A stretch of DNA of 64,000 nt from Leptolyngbya sp. SIO1E4 (GTDB lineage Bacteria; Cyanobacteriota; Cyanobacteriia; Phormidesmidales; Phormidesmidaceae), in assembly GCA_010672825.2 (NCBI GenBank), contig JAAHFU020000003.1:1022704-1086703 (forward strand), written 5' to 3'. This document shows, one piece after another, positions 22,381 through 34,783 of this stretch. Each line of letters opens with the position of its first letter. Within the stretch, counting starts at the first letter, position 1. The notes beneath the pieces were generated by a model that did not search any database, was not told where the DNA came from, and saw only the letters and a program-made list of their open reading frames with translations. The position numbers and the translations under genes are program-made.

Positions 22381-25062
22381 CTATTCTGTTCCGGGCTGTT
22401 CGTTGTCTAGCGGCTCACAGGTGGCCAGAATCTCAACCGTCTCGGATGAAATATTCACGACCTCAGCTGTGCAGGGGGTCTCTGAAGTCTCATTGGCATT
22501 GACCACAGTCGCCTCCGCTTCAGCCGTTGTTTCAGCAGCAGGATCCGCATCAGATAGCTGTTCCAGGCTGGTTGTGTTTACCTCAATTGAGTCTGGGGAA
22601 TCTGTAGGAAGATCTCCCCCCGGTGAGCTGGGGGTGCCAGGGGGATCTACCACAGGAACCCCGTCAATCGGCACGAACGGCTGATTCTGAAAGGAGGTCA
22701 CCAGGGTGGCATCCCCTGCTCCCCGCAAAATGGCCCCGGTCGTACCACTGGCACTATCTGAAAAGGTGCCCGCAGGAAACAGCGTCGTAAACCCAGTGAA
22801 AAACGCATCGGGGACCGTGGGATCAATATCGATAGTGTGGTCGTCATTGGGACCCGCGACAAATTGAATGTCAGGGTTGGCCCCCGAGCCTTGGATCGTA
22901 ATATTGCCGTCACTAAAGGTGTTAGCTTGCCCTCCATGGCGGATTACAATGCCGCCACCGCCTGCATCAGGGTTCACCAAAATACTCGTGGGAATAGTGA
23001 TGAATACCTGATCTGCTGTATCCACCAGACCCGCATCGATCAAAGGTTGTGGATCACCTCGCATTAAGAAATCAATTAGCGCTGCATCCGTCGAGGAATC
23101 TAGGGTGATGCGCACAAACAAATCAAAGCTATCTCTAGCCTGAAACCGCCTCGCTGCATTCACTTCCAGCCCACCCCCCCCGGCTGTAATCGTATCGACA
23201 ATAATGTCGCCACTGGTAGCGGTGAGTTCTACCCGACTGGCATTGGAAAACCCTCCGCCTGCCCGAATCCGCCTAGCTTGAATACTGCTGCCTGTAATCG
23301 TAACGTCGCCGCTGCCCAGCCCAACTGAATCCCCTAGGGTATTCACATCACCGATGTTAATGGCTCCGATCGCGTTTAAGGTCACATCTCCCCCTCGATC
23401 AGAAGGCTCAGACGTATTGATTGCGCCTGTGGTGATGGTGTTGGCTGTGATGGTGAACGATCGCTGGGGAGCCACAATGGCATCCTCAGTATCTGCCACC
23501 ATAAAGGCCCCTCCTGCCTCAAATGTAATGCTGCCGGGTGTCACGGGGTCAGTGTTGAACGTGAGTTCATTATCGGCTAAGTCTTCCAGGGTGATGTTAT
23601 TGCTGGCGCGAATGGCTAGGTCAATATTACCTGGGGAATTCTCCAGTTCCGATTCATAAAGAATGGTGGGAATCGGATCGGCAGCCGAAAAGTTGAACTC
23701 GGTGAGCAGAAAGGCGCTGCCATCGGAATCATCCCCGTCCTGGGTGCCGTTGCGAATGGTAATATCCGTCGGATCGAGCAACAACGTTCCTACCTGACCG
23801 TAAGGGGCTGGAGCCGTGGCCGTGCCCCGGAAAACCAGAGCCTGCTGCCCAGACACTTCGATAAAGCCTCCGTCACCAGAGACTGCCCCCCCAGCAGCCT
23901 CAATGTCTCCATAAAAGACTGTCGTACCGTCTGACCAAAGGATCACCCGACCCCCATTGCCATCGCTGCCACCATTCACCGTCAGGGTAGAGTCTTCGCT
24001 GACGTAGGTCAGGGTTGATCCGGGTAGTGTGGGTTGTCCCTGATAGTCACCCCCCACCCGCACGGTGCCACCTCCATATTCACCTGAGGCATCGACCAAA
24101 ACCCCGAGCAATCCGACACGATCGCCCACCACTGCGACATCCCCGCCGACTGTACCCGAGACATCCAGCATCCCAGTGGCGATAGCCGCTCCAGGAATAT
24201 CGGCAATCTCAACATCACGATTAACCAGCGTGATGGCTCCTTCTGGCCCCACGACTAACCCCGTCGCAGTTTCCATCTCTCCACCGGTTAACAAGTCGGG
24301 CAATGACAGGGGGGTAAACGCCGCAGTTGGGCTAGCTGATTCCGGCAAGGTTTCAAGTTCCAAACTCAGCACCATATCAGGGTAGCTAACACGCACCCAG
24401 TTTTCACCCGGCACCGCAGCAATGAGGATGTCTCCACCTGGAGCCGTCAGGGTACCGGTAGAGATCACCTGCCCGCCAACAAGGGTGATGGATTCCCCAG
24501 GGGAAACGCGAAGGTTGGCAGCATTGACAATCGCCCCCGGATTGTCAGTCGCAAAGACAAATCCGGTGGGGGTGCCGATTAGCTGGGTATAGTCATCGCT
24601 GCCAACCGCATTGAAGATGCCCTCCGCAAACGAAATACCGCTGGCGGTGGTAGCCGCAAAGGACCCAGAGAGATCTAACTGCGCATTCTCGCCAATGAGA
24701 ATGCCCGCAGGGTTCACGAGGTAGAGATCAGCAGAGCTACCGGTCACTCGCAGCAGCCCGTCAATAAAAGAAACGTCCCCTCCAATCACTCGCCCTAGAA
24801 TAGCCTGCACCTCTGGCTGTGATAGGAATGTGGCGGTTTGTGCCGAGGACAGACCAAACGCTTCAAAGGAGTGAAACAACGATTGGCCATCTGCTGATGT
24901 CAACCCGCCAGTGATATTGAATTCATTCCCTGATTGCACGACCTGGGTCTGGCTGCCTGTTTCTGCGGTGATCGAGTCGGCTAATGTCCGAGTGCTTGCA
25001 AGGAGCAACAGGACACTGCTTCCGCCTAAGATCGCAAGCCCAGTCAATGATTCAAGTTTCAT
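22381..25062 (-). CDS. Filamentous-haemagglutinin/TPS-type exoprotein
   Basis: 893 aa secreted protein. A signal peptide (about 1-28, ending TRTLA) precedes a TPS (haemagglutination-activity) domain (about 30-260) with GNEFNITGG, SLFHSFEAF, LYLVNPAGILIG and GNAQL-like strands typical of TpsA N-termini. The middle is a Gly/Asp/Thr-rich beta-helix-like region with repeated TLNAIGAINIG-type turns. The last about 90 residues are acidic, Ala/Thr/Glu-rich and carry two Cys. TpsA proteins are exported through an Omp85-type TpsB pore, but no such gene is in the window. The ATG at 25062 is divergent from groES, with about 220 nt between. The following gene is the TPR-CHAT protein. Confidence 0.88.
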   Translation of the reverse strand: MKLESLTGLAILGGSSVLLLLASTRTLADSITAETGSQTQVVQSGNEFNITGGLTSADGQSLFHSFEAFGLSSAQTATFLSQPEVQAILGRVIGGDVSFIDGLLRVTGSSADLYLVNPAGILIGENAQLDLSGSFAATTASGISFAEGIFNAVGSDDYTQLIGTPTGFVFATDNPGAIVNAANLRVSPGESITLVGGQVISTGTLTAPGGDILIAAVPGENWVRVSYPDMVLSLELETLPESASPTAAFTPLSLPDLLTGGEMETATGLVVGPEGAITLVNRDVEIADIPGAAIATGMLDVSGTVGGDVAVVGDRVGLLGVLVDASGEYGGGTVRVGGDYQGQPTLPGSTLTYVSEDSTLTVNGGSDGNGGRVILWSDGTTVFYGDIEAAGGAVSGDGGFIEVSGQQALVFRGTATAPAPYGQVGTLLLDPTDITIRNGTQDGDDSDGSAFLLTEFNFSAADPIPTILYESELENSPGNIDLAIRASNNITLEDLADNELTFNTDPVTPGSITFEAGGAFMVADTEDAIVAPQRSFTITANTITTGAINTSEPSDRGGDVTLNAIGAINIGDVNTLGDSVGLGSGDVTITGSSIQARRIRAGGGFSNASRVELTATSGDIIVDTITAGGGGLEVNAARRFQARDSFDLFVRITLDSSTDAALIDFLMRGDPQPLIDAGLVDTADQVFITIPTSILVNPDAGGGGIVIRHGGQANTFSDGNITIQGSGANPDIQFVAGPNDDHTIDIDPTVPDAFFTGFTTLFPAGTFSDSASGTTGAILRGAGDATLVTSFQNQPFVPIDGVPVVDPPGTPSSPGGDLPTDSPDSIEVNTTSLEQLSDADPAAETTAEAEATVVNANETSETPCTAEVVNISSETVEILATCEPLDNEQPGTE

Positions 25063-25173
25063 AGCGATGGGGGGCTAAAGAATATGACGCATTTCCTATA
25101 TACAAGACAGTTCGCATAAGTTCGGGAAACCGCACACTTGCGGCTGTTGCGATCGCCCCGATGGAATCATAAA

Positions 25174-25200
25174 TTAGCACTCGGAGTGTGAGAGTGCTAA
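25174..25200 (+). promoter_or_regulatory. CIRCE operator of groESL
   Basis: TTAGCACTC, a 9-nt spacer and GAGTGCTAA form a perfect consensus CIRCE element, the binding site of the heat-shock repressor HrcA. It lies 86 nt before the groES start, so groES-groEL1 should be repressed by HrcA and induced by heat. Confidence 0.97.
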
Positions 25201-25286
25201 AACGTGGAAGCACTCATTTTTTATGTCTTTCCGTTCTAGGAAATCACATCTCTCACATCGGTGTTAGCAATTCTGGAGAACTTGTA

Positions 25287-25598
25287 ATGGCTGCTGTAAC
25301 TCTAAGTGCGTCTAGTGTGACTCCCCTCGGCGATCGGGTCTTGATTAAGGTCAGCGCATCTGAAGAGACCACGGCTGGCGGCATTTTGCTACCTGACACG
25401 GCCAAAGAGAAGCCTCAAGTCGGCGAAATCACTTCAGTTGGCCCAGGTAAGCGTAGCGATGATGGTAGCCGTCAAGCCCCTGAAGTCAAAGTTGGTGACA
25501 AGGTGCTGTATTCCAAGTACGCAGGCACCGACATCAAGCTGGGCAGTGATGAGTACGTACTGCTGTCGGAGAAAGACATTCTGGCAACGCTGGTTTAG
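25287..25598 (+). CDS. groS: Co-chaperonin GroES
   Basis: 103 aa 10-kDa chaperonin that caps the GroEL ring. Signatures are [10 protein letters not shown] near the start, the mobile loop [17 protein letters not shown], and [15 protein letters not shown]. The start is the ATG at 25287 ([10 protein letters not shown]) after the ribosome binding site CTGGAGAA. Longer in-frame readings begin inside the CIRCE region and are rejected. The gene is followed after 120 nt by groEL1 in the same direction, the classical groESL operon. Confidence 0.97.
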   Translation: MAAVTLSASSVTPLGDRVLIKVSASEETTAGGILLPDTAKEKPQVGEITSVGPGKRSDDGSRQAPEVKVGDKVLYSKYAGTDIKLGSDEYVLLSEKDILATLV

Positions 25599-25664
25599 AC
25601 CCCTTCAACAGTCAGGCAATGGGGGAGACATCGGCTCTGTAAGCTGCCCCAAACTGGCTGCTGA

Positions 25665-27350
<1,686 letters not shown>

Positions 27351-27397
27351 GGCGATGCCCTGTTGTCAGTAACCTAAAACGCCTTTCTAGAGAGTTG

Positions 27398-27432
27398 AAG
27401 TGCTGTTCATGAAACATGAGCAGCACTTTTTT
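27398..27432 (+). terminator. Intrinsic terminator of groESL
   Basis: GTGCTGTTCATG (27400-27411), a 3-nt AAA loop and CATGAGCAGCAC (27415-27426) form a 12-bp stem with one G-U pair, followed by six T. It lies 50 nt after the groEL1 stop and before the convergent receiver-like gene. Confidence 0.93.
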
Positions 27433-27485
27433 CATATGTTTACCGTCGAACCCTGTATCCTCCAGGCATTCAACCCCTATGGCAT

Positions 27486-28031
27486 TCAACCCTTGCTTGA
27501 AGTAGACTGCCTCGAATCCATATAGAGCTTAATGTGCTTATGGACAGATGATGACCGGGGCTGAACATATAGCCCCATTTTCAGCAAAGCTGTAATGAAG
27601 GTCTTCTGGTCATAGTGCAAAATATCCATGAGATCTAAAGTTTTACGGAGATTAGCTGCAGCGCTACTAATCAGAGTATCTTGGTTGATGCGGGGCAATA
27701 GATCCACAGCCCCCTGAGTCATTGCCCATTGCCGTTCAGCAGCAAGAATTCGAGACTGAGCACCGTTGATCAACAAAATCTTGATGCCAGGGCAGCTTTG
27801 CTGACACCATCGACATAAATGAAACGGCTGCAGATGATGTAAGCGCGTATCAATCACGAGTAAATCTGGCAGACTACCCCGCTGATTTAAGATCTTAAGG
27901 GTGTGTGACAGCGGAACATCTGGCGATTCCCAAATGACGGAGAGGTTTTGCGATCGCAAGATTGTCGACCAAATTTTGCCTTGTAACCCATTAGGAAAGA
28001 CAACGACCACAAATTTTTCCTGCGCTTCCAT
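27486..28031 (-). CDS. Degenerate receiver-like protein
   Basis: 181 aa. The first about 125 residues follow a receiver fold: hydrophobic strand KFVVVVF, PDLLVIDTRL with Asp 61 at the phospho-acceptor place, IKILLING and GAVDLLPRI. The acidic pair after strand 1 is missing (FPNG) and the conserved Lys is replaced by Arg, so ordinary phosphorylation is doubtful. It is best called a pseudo-receiver. The remaining about 55 residues (LDLMDILHYDQKTF and on) are helical and basic at the end; I recognise no family. It converges with groEL1 and has no partner in the same direction. Codon use looks like that of its neighbours. Confidence 0.65.
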   Translation of the reverse strand: MEAQEKFVVVVFPNGLQGKIWSTILRSQNLSVIWESPDVPLSHTLKILNQRGSLPDLLVIDTRLHHLQPFHLCRWCQQSCPGIKILLINGAQSRILAAERQWAMTQGAVDLLPRINQDTLISSAAANLRKTLDLMDILHYDQKTFITALLKMGLYVQPRSSSVHKHIKLYMDSRQSTSSKG

Positions 28032-28572
28032 GCAGTAGTACCCATGCAGACTCTAAAATGACAGCAAATTATCTATCTCCTCAGTTGACCCTGAGAAGGT
28101 GTTGGTCTTAGTACAGCAACCGATAAAAACCGTTGCCGAGTGCTCATTGTGCATATGGCTAAACGAAATCTCAAGGGTTTTAGAGCCCCAAACACGGAAC
28201 CATTACATCCTTAGATTGTGGAGATTGCCGAGAGCGCTGAGTATCTAAAATAGCACCTGTATCCAGCCAACCTACACTGAGGAGCGCTTACAGATGCCCA
28301 GATGTCTCAAGGTTGGCGGAGTCAGCCAGGCGTAAGACCATCCCAACGCCGACGATTTTCAGTATCAATAGCCTCTCAGACCTGTTACAAGACCGTCAAG
28401 TAGTCTGCAGACAGATCAAGAGCGTCTACACCGGTTGACGTTGGGGTAATTGCATGTGTTGTCGAGATGATGGGCGGTTCCATTGTCCTGAGTTGTACCC
28501 AACCAGGCATTGCTCTATCAGAGCCATCGGATACGTTTATGCTGAGCTACTCGATAAATTTATACCGATTGC
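28032..28572. other. Intergenic region
   Basis: 541 nt between two leftward genes. It must hold the promoter of the pseudo-receiver gene and the 3' end of the lysozyme transcript. Small open frames here have no recognisable product. I see no RNA gene or repeat. Confidence 0.5.
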
Positions 28573-29817
28573 TCATAGCCCCAGTTTCACCCAGGTCTGA
28601 GCCCCCACAATACCATCTGCATGGAGATGATTGTGGGCTTGAAACTGCTTGACTGCCCAGTCTGTTCCAGGTCCAAAAATGCTATCAACCGTGACAGGTA
28701 CACCGGAGCGGGTCAAGGTCTTTTGCAGCCAGTTCACATCTTCCCCATTCAAGTGGGGCAGCTTCAGGTAGAGGGTACGGGCATTTAAGATTCTGCTGGT
28801 ATGGCTGCCCACAATGCCATCTATCAGAAGTCCAGCCCGTCGCTGAAACGCTTCTACAGCAGCCTGAGTGCCAGGCCCGAAAACCCCGTCTGCCTCTAAA
28901 CCAGCCCCTTGCCGATTTAATGCTTCCTGAAGGGCTGTGACATCCTCTCCACTCATGTAAGGATCCGCCAGATAGAGCGATCGCTGCAGCAGACGCGATC
29001 GGGTTTTATCATTGACAACCCCATCCACCAGCAGTCCGTTCAACCGTTGGAACCACTCCACTGCCTGCTGGGTTGCAGAACCAAATACCCCATCGATCGT
29101 TAAGGGAGCACCCGCTCGCGCGAGCGCTTCTTGAATCAACCGCACGTCTTCTCCCGTTAGGGGAGGATCATTTAAATACAGCAATCGAGGAGAGGCTGAC
29201 GTTGTCGGAGAACCCGTTCCCACTGGTTTCTGTGTAATCGCCGCCACGTACTGTATGGCCTGATCACTGAGTTGAGCACTTTGGCTGTAAGTGCGGGCAG
29301 CCTCTGATAAATAGGTTGTCCCCGCTGAACTCAGGTCTACTCCAGCAGTAGCCGAGAGAAAAACCTGTGCCTCTGTCAGGCGGCGACGCAGTAGCCCTTC
29401 CTCAACATTACTGCCAGGATTACGATACAGCGTCAACGCATATTCAAGGCGAGCCCAGTCCCCGTCTCTCACAACTCCCGTCAGAGTCTGGAAACCATTA
29501 GAGCCATAAAATCCAGCCCCCAGATTATATGCAAAACTGAGCAAGGCACCCGCTTGGGAGTCATTCAACGTAGGCCAGCGAGGAATCCTCTGTACCGCAG
29601 GCAGGAAGTCGCGCTCTAACTGCCACACCAAAAGTTCATCGGCCTCTGTTTGGGTGATGTGCTCACCCAGGTAAAACGGTGAACCATCTTTGCGCCGGGT
29701 GCTGCCCCACCCAATGGTATAAGGTTCGGCCCCACTTAAAGGGTCAGGATACGCCTCTAGATGGCAACCCTCAAACTGTTTGATTAACGCCACCCCTGGC
29801 ATTGGGATTTCAGCCAT
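28573..29817 (-). CDS. GH24 lysozyme with three peptidoglycan-binding repeats
   Basis: 414 aa from the ATG at 29817 (MAEIPMPG); longer in-frame readings add a Cys-rich, implausible N-terminus. The GH24 (T4-lysozyme-type) domain spans about 5-150. Catalytic residues read Glu 16 (KQFEGC), Asp 25 (AYPD) and Thr 34 (YTIGWG). After a linker come three PG_binding_1 repeats (about 205-275, 275-345, 345-414), each with GEDV..LQ.aL, DG.FG..T..AV..FQ and DGIVG..T. It should cleave peptidoglycan glycan strands. I see no holin next to it and no signal peptide, so it is either a domesticated phage endolysin or a housekeeping wall enzyme exported in another way. It sits between the two groEL loci without an obvious link. 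Confidence 0.9.
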   Translation of the reverse strand: MAEIPMPGVALIKQFEGCHLEAYPDPLSGAEPYTIGWGSTRRKDGSPFYLGEHITQTEADELLVWQLERDFLPAVQRIPRWPTLNDSQAGALLSFAYNLGAGFYGSNGFQTLTGVVRDGDWARLEYALTLYRNPGSNVEEGLLRRRLTEAQVFLSATAGVDLSSAGTTYLSEAARTYSQSAQLSDQAIQYVAAITQKPVGTGSPTTSASPRLLYLNDPPLTGEDVRLIQEALARAGAPLTIDGVFGSATQQAVEWFQRLNGLLVDGVVNDKTRSRLLQRSLYLADPYMSGEDVTALQEALNRQGAGLEADGVFGPGTQAAVEAFQRRAGLLIDGIVGSHTSRILNARTLYLKLPHLNGEDVNWLQKTLTRSGVPVTVDSIFGPGTDWAVKQFQAHNHLHADGIVGAQTWVKLGL

Positions 29818-30017
29818 AGCTATCTTCCCTGAACAAACCCGATCACAGCACCTTTGACAGGATACCGGGTCAGCTGCCTCGTAGTAAGATCCATGCCTGT
29901 ACACACCACTAGCGTAGCTCCAGGGGCCACATCCAGCATCCCTAACAGAACAGGGCATCCGCGATCGCGGATGCCCTGTCTTCAGGTTACTGCAATGACA
30001 CAGTAAGGCGAGTGGGT

Positions 30018-31752
<1,735 letters not shown>

Positions 31753-31994
31753 CCCAGTCAGAATATCGTTTAGTCCCCCCCTCCATAAGTCGCAATAACC
31801 GACCCTGACTCCCTTTCTACAGCGCCCCAGAAAGGAGGGTAAGCAGCATCCTGTAGACGTCTCCCCTGGATCTTCGAAAGCCTTCATATCTATGCCCTAG
31901 CCCTATGCATTCGAGAAAGTTTTTTCTATGTGCCCTATCTGTTACAGTGCAAGCCTAGGGAGTGCTTAAATGGTGATTATCCCCACCGAAGGAA

Positions 31995-32063
31995 GAAGCC
32001 GATGGCGAGAAAGCCAATGGGGAGGAAGCCGATGGGATAAATGCATCACTCAATGCATCACTC
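31995..32063. repeat. Two short tandem repeats in a leader region
   Basis: Three 15-nt units (31995-32039, gaagccgatggcgag and two variants) are followed directly by two exact copies of the 12-mer aatgcatcactc (32040-32063). They lie in the 387-nt gap between the groEL2 operator and the methyltransferase start. The 15-mers keep a reading frame but have no start or continuation. The rest of the gap shows no gene. Confidence 0.7.
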
Positions 32064-32139
32064 TAAGAGGGTGGTTTGATGCTCTCTAAAGTTGAAAAAT
32101 AATAAAGAATGTAGATCTTTCAGGCTCATCTTCACAGCC

Positions 32140-32775
32140 ATGGCAACTGTTTTAAGAAGTCTTAGCTATCGCTATCAGTGGTTATACGATCTCATCTCCC
32201 GTACCGCTGCTTTGGGCGTTGGAGGCGAGGAACAGTTTCGCCAGTTACCCTTGCAGGGTCTCAAGCTTGACAAAGAAACCGAAGTGCTAGACCTGTGCTG
32301 TGGCAGCGGTCAAGCCACTCAATCCCTAAGTCGCCGCTCTGATCACGTGACCGGCTTAGATGCCTCTCCCTTGTCTTTACGGCGAGCCTGTACAAATGTG
32401 CCCGAGGCAACCTTTGTAGAAGGCTGGGCCGAAGCCATGCCCTTTGCAGACAATCACTTCGATATTGTGCACACGAGCGTGGCAATGCATGAAATGCGTC
32501 CTGAGCAGCGACAGGCTATCTTTCAAGAAGCTCTACGCGTGCTGAAACCCGGTGGCATCTTTACACTCATTGACTTTCATGCCCCCCAAAATCCAATGTA
32601 TTGGCCGGGGCTAGCGATTTTTCTGTGGTTATTTGAAACAGAAACCTCTTGGCAGATGATCCAGACAGATCTGGTTGAGAAACTGAAGGAGCAAGGCTTC
32701 CAGTTGAAGGTAATGTCCTTGAAGGCCGGAGGTAGCCTGCAAGTTATCCAGGCAATGAAGCCTTCAACCTCATGA
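32140..32775 (+). CDS. Class I SAM-dependent methyltransferase, UbiE-like
   Basis: 211 aa from the ATG at 32140 (MATVLRSLSYRY); an in-frame TTG at 32092 is less likely. The Rossmann methyltransferase core shows motif I VLDLCCGSGQATQ, an acidic residue at the end of strand 2 (VTGLDASP), AMPFADNHFDIV and LKPGGIFTLIDFH. The sequence resembles the UbiE/MenG-like group, which methylates quinone precursors, but this group is broad and the substrate cannot be read from sequence. The C-terminus has a hydrophobic stretch (WPGLAIFLWLF) suggesting membrane association. It converges with the next gene. Confidence 0.88.
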   Translation: MATVLRSLSYRYQWLYDLISRTAALGVGGEEQFRQLPLQGLKLDKETEVLDLCCGSGQATQSLSRRSDHVTGLDASPLSLRRACTNVPEATFVEGWAEAMPFADNHFDIVHTSVAMHEMRPEQRQAIFQEALRVLKPGGIFTLIDFHAPQNPMYWPGLAIFLWLFETETSWQMIQTDLVEKLKEQGFQLKVMSLKAGGSLQVIQAMKPSTS

Positions 32776-32841
32776 AAACAATTTGCGGCCCTAGGCAGTG
32801 CTCTATACCTCTGCCTCTGCGTTTACAGGCGGGGCCTTCAT

Positions 32842-33285
32842 CTACGGCGTATTTGCCCAGATATTGCGCACAGCCTCTGCGATTCGAGTCAGGTCTTCAT
32901 CTAGTAGCGGGGGCCACTCTACCCCCGATTGCTGCCCTTGTAAATAAAGTCGCCGACTTTCATAGGTCAATACGAAAAAGGCATGCCCCAAAGGTCGCTC
33001 AATGCTGGGTTCATCCCTTAGCCCTGGGGCCAGTGTTTTGAGCGCTAGCAGTATTGATGTCACTTGCCCCGGTACGGGGGCCACTCCCTGACGTAAACAG
33101 TCAATAAAAGGAGTTTGCCCTGGAACCGGCAAAACAGTTTGCGCCAATAAAAAGCGATGAGCAGTTGCGAAATCCATAGCTGCTAGAAACCCATGAAGTA
33201 GACGATATCGTTGCTGTTGAGATTGGGTCAACTCCGGGCACCCTAAAGCCAAATCATCAACCATATTTAGGCTGCTGAAAGGCAT
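32842..33285 (-). CDS. Conserved hypothetical protein
   Basis: 147 aa from the ATG at 33285. I do not recognise a family. It has repeated Pro-Gly-Gln turns (VLPVPGQTPF, APVPGQVTS) and a C-terminal part with hydrophobic strands (GHAFFVLTYESRRLYLQ) and a final helix (LTRIAEAVRNIW). No signal peptide, membrane helix or catalytic motif is visible. It is convergent with the methyltransferase (66-nt gap) and divergent from the exopolysaccharide cluster. Codon use and a single uninterrupted frame support a real gene. Confidence 0.6.
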   Translation of the reverse strand: MPFSSLNMVDDLALGCPELTQSQQQRYRLLHGFLAAMDFATAHRFLLAQTVLPVPGQTPFIDCLRQGVAPVPGQVTSILLALKTLAPGLRDEPSIERPLGHAFFVLTYESRRLYLQGQQSGVEWPPLLDEDLTRIAEAVRNIWANTP

Positions 33286-33581
33286 TACGAAAATTTCATA
33301 GAGACTTCATCAAATCAGACGCAGACGTAATGAAATCGCAAAACTGCGATTACAGAAGTTTTGTTAACTCTGAGTGCCTACTAGTATCAGAGCGGAAGCT
33401 TCCGCAAACTTACATCATGCAAGGGGCAACTGCAAAAGCAGCTTTGCTAGATGCTGGTCGCGTCTATCAGAGTTTCTGTCAACTTGAGCTGAAGTCCTTC
33501 ATGTTTTCATGACAATTTGGCGCTATCACCGTGCCTTGAACTGCCACATACTCTCTTGCACCCTCTAGCTCTGAAATCCTT

Positions 33582-34760
33582 ATGACGCAATCTGCTTCTG
33601 GTGTTCCTTTTGTTGACCTGTCCTGGCAGCACCAACAAATTCAAGATGACATTCAGGCTGCGGTTGTAGCAGTGCTAAATCGCGGTGATTTTGTGTTGGG
33701 TCAAGCAGTTAAAGACTTAGAACTCGCTTTTTCGCAGGCTTCTGGAGCAGCCTACGGAGTCGGCATGGGATGCGGTACAGATGCGATCGCTCTGGGGCTC
33801 ATGGCCTGTGGTATTGGCAAGGGCGACGAAGTCATTCTGCCTGCTAATACCTTTGTCGCGACACTGATCGGCATCCTTCGCAGCGGGGCCACGCCGATAT
33901 TGGTTGACTGCGATCCAGAGACAGCCTTGATCGATTTGCAAGCGGCAGAGGCCGCCATTACTCAAAACACCCGTGCGATCGTCCCAGTTCACTTGTATGG
34001 GCAGATGGTCTCTCCCAACGAGCTGCTAGACTTGGCGCAGAAATATAGTCTCCTGATTTTTGAAGATGCTGCCCAAGCCCATCTGGCGGAACGAGAAGGC
34101 TATCGAGCAGGGTCTGTTGGTACTGCGGCAGCCTTCAGTTTCTATCCCAGCAAAAACCTGGGTTGCATCGGTGATGGAGGCATGATGTTAACGCAGCAAG
34201 AACTGATTGCCCAGACAGCACGCTCACTGCGTAACTACGGGGCTGTACGAAAGTATTTTCACACGGAGTCAGGCGGAACAAATAGCCGTCTTGACACCCT
34301 CCAGGCCGCTGTCTTAAACCTGAAATTGCCCATGCTACCAGCCTGGAATCAAGCTCGTAACCAGATTGCTGAGTACTACGATCAACAACTCGCTCCCCTC
34401 AAAGCAGCAGGCGTTGTTCCGATTAAGAACGTCAGTGGTTCTGGTCATGTGTACCACCTTTATGTTATTCGCATCACCCAAGACTGCCCTGTAGATCGCA
34501 CCAAATTGCAGCTAGTCCTACAGGAACGTGACATCCAAACTGGCATCCACTACCCCGTTCCTTGTCACCTACAGCCTGCATTTAAATCTATGGGCTATCA
34601 GCCTGGAGAATTTCCCAAAGCTGAAACCCTAAGCCAAGAAATTTTATCTCTACCGATGTATCCTGGCATGACCCTAACTCAGGCAGATCAGGTCGTAGCT
34701 GAGATCGCGCAAACCGTTAATCAGGGCAAACCTGTTCAAGGAACCATGATTGCTGTGTAA
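33582..34760 (+). CDS. DegT/DnrJ/EryC1/StrS aminotransferase
   Basis: 392 aa PLP-dependent sugar aminotransferase. Family marks are VDLSWQHQQIQDDI near the start, GCGTDAIALGL for the phosphate-binding region, the EDAAQAHLAE segment and Lys 191 in SFYPSKNLGCIGDGG, which should carry the PLP Schiff base. The end has QTGIHYPVPCHLQPAF. The substrate is likely an NDP-keto-sugar for surface polysaccharide. It is the first gene of a rightward block: the exosortase follows after 23 nt, so aminosugar supply and exosortase or polysaccharide export are probably co-expressed. Confidence 0.92.
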   Translation: MTQSASGVPFVDLSWQHQQIQDDIQAAVVAVLNRGDFVLGQAVKDLELAFSQASGAAYGVGMGCGTDAIALGLMACGIGKGDEVILPANTFVATLIGILRSGATPILVDCDPETALIDLQAAEAAITQNTRAIVPVHLYGQMVSPNELLDLAQKYSLLIFEDAAQAHLAEREGYRAGSVGTAAAFSFYPSKNLGCIGDGGMMLTQQELIAQTARSLRNYGAVRKYFHTESGGTNSRLDTLQAAVLNLKLPMLPAWNQARNQIAEYYDQQLAPLKAAGVVPIKNVSGSGHVYHLYVIRITQDCPVDRTKLQLVLQERDIQTGIHYPVPCHLQPAFKSMGYQPGEFPKAETLSQEILSLPMYPGMTLTQADQVVAEIAQTVNQGKPVQGTMIAV

Positions 34761-34783
34761 CTTAAAATGACCTTATTCAGACG

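Noticed and set aside
24009..24400. Proline- and threonine-rich open frames opposite the TPS exoprotein gene
   Set aside because: They are antisense readings of the repetitive Gly/Thr-rich coding region.
33330..33512. 60-aa open frame before the aminotransferase
   Set aside because: Short, no recognisable product; more likely the leader and promoter region of the exopolysaccharide block.
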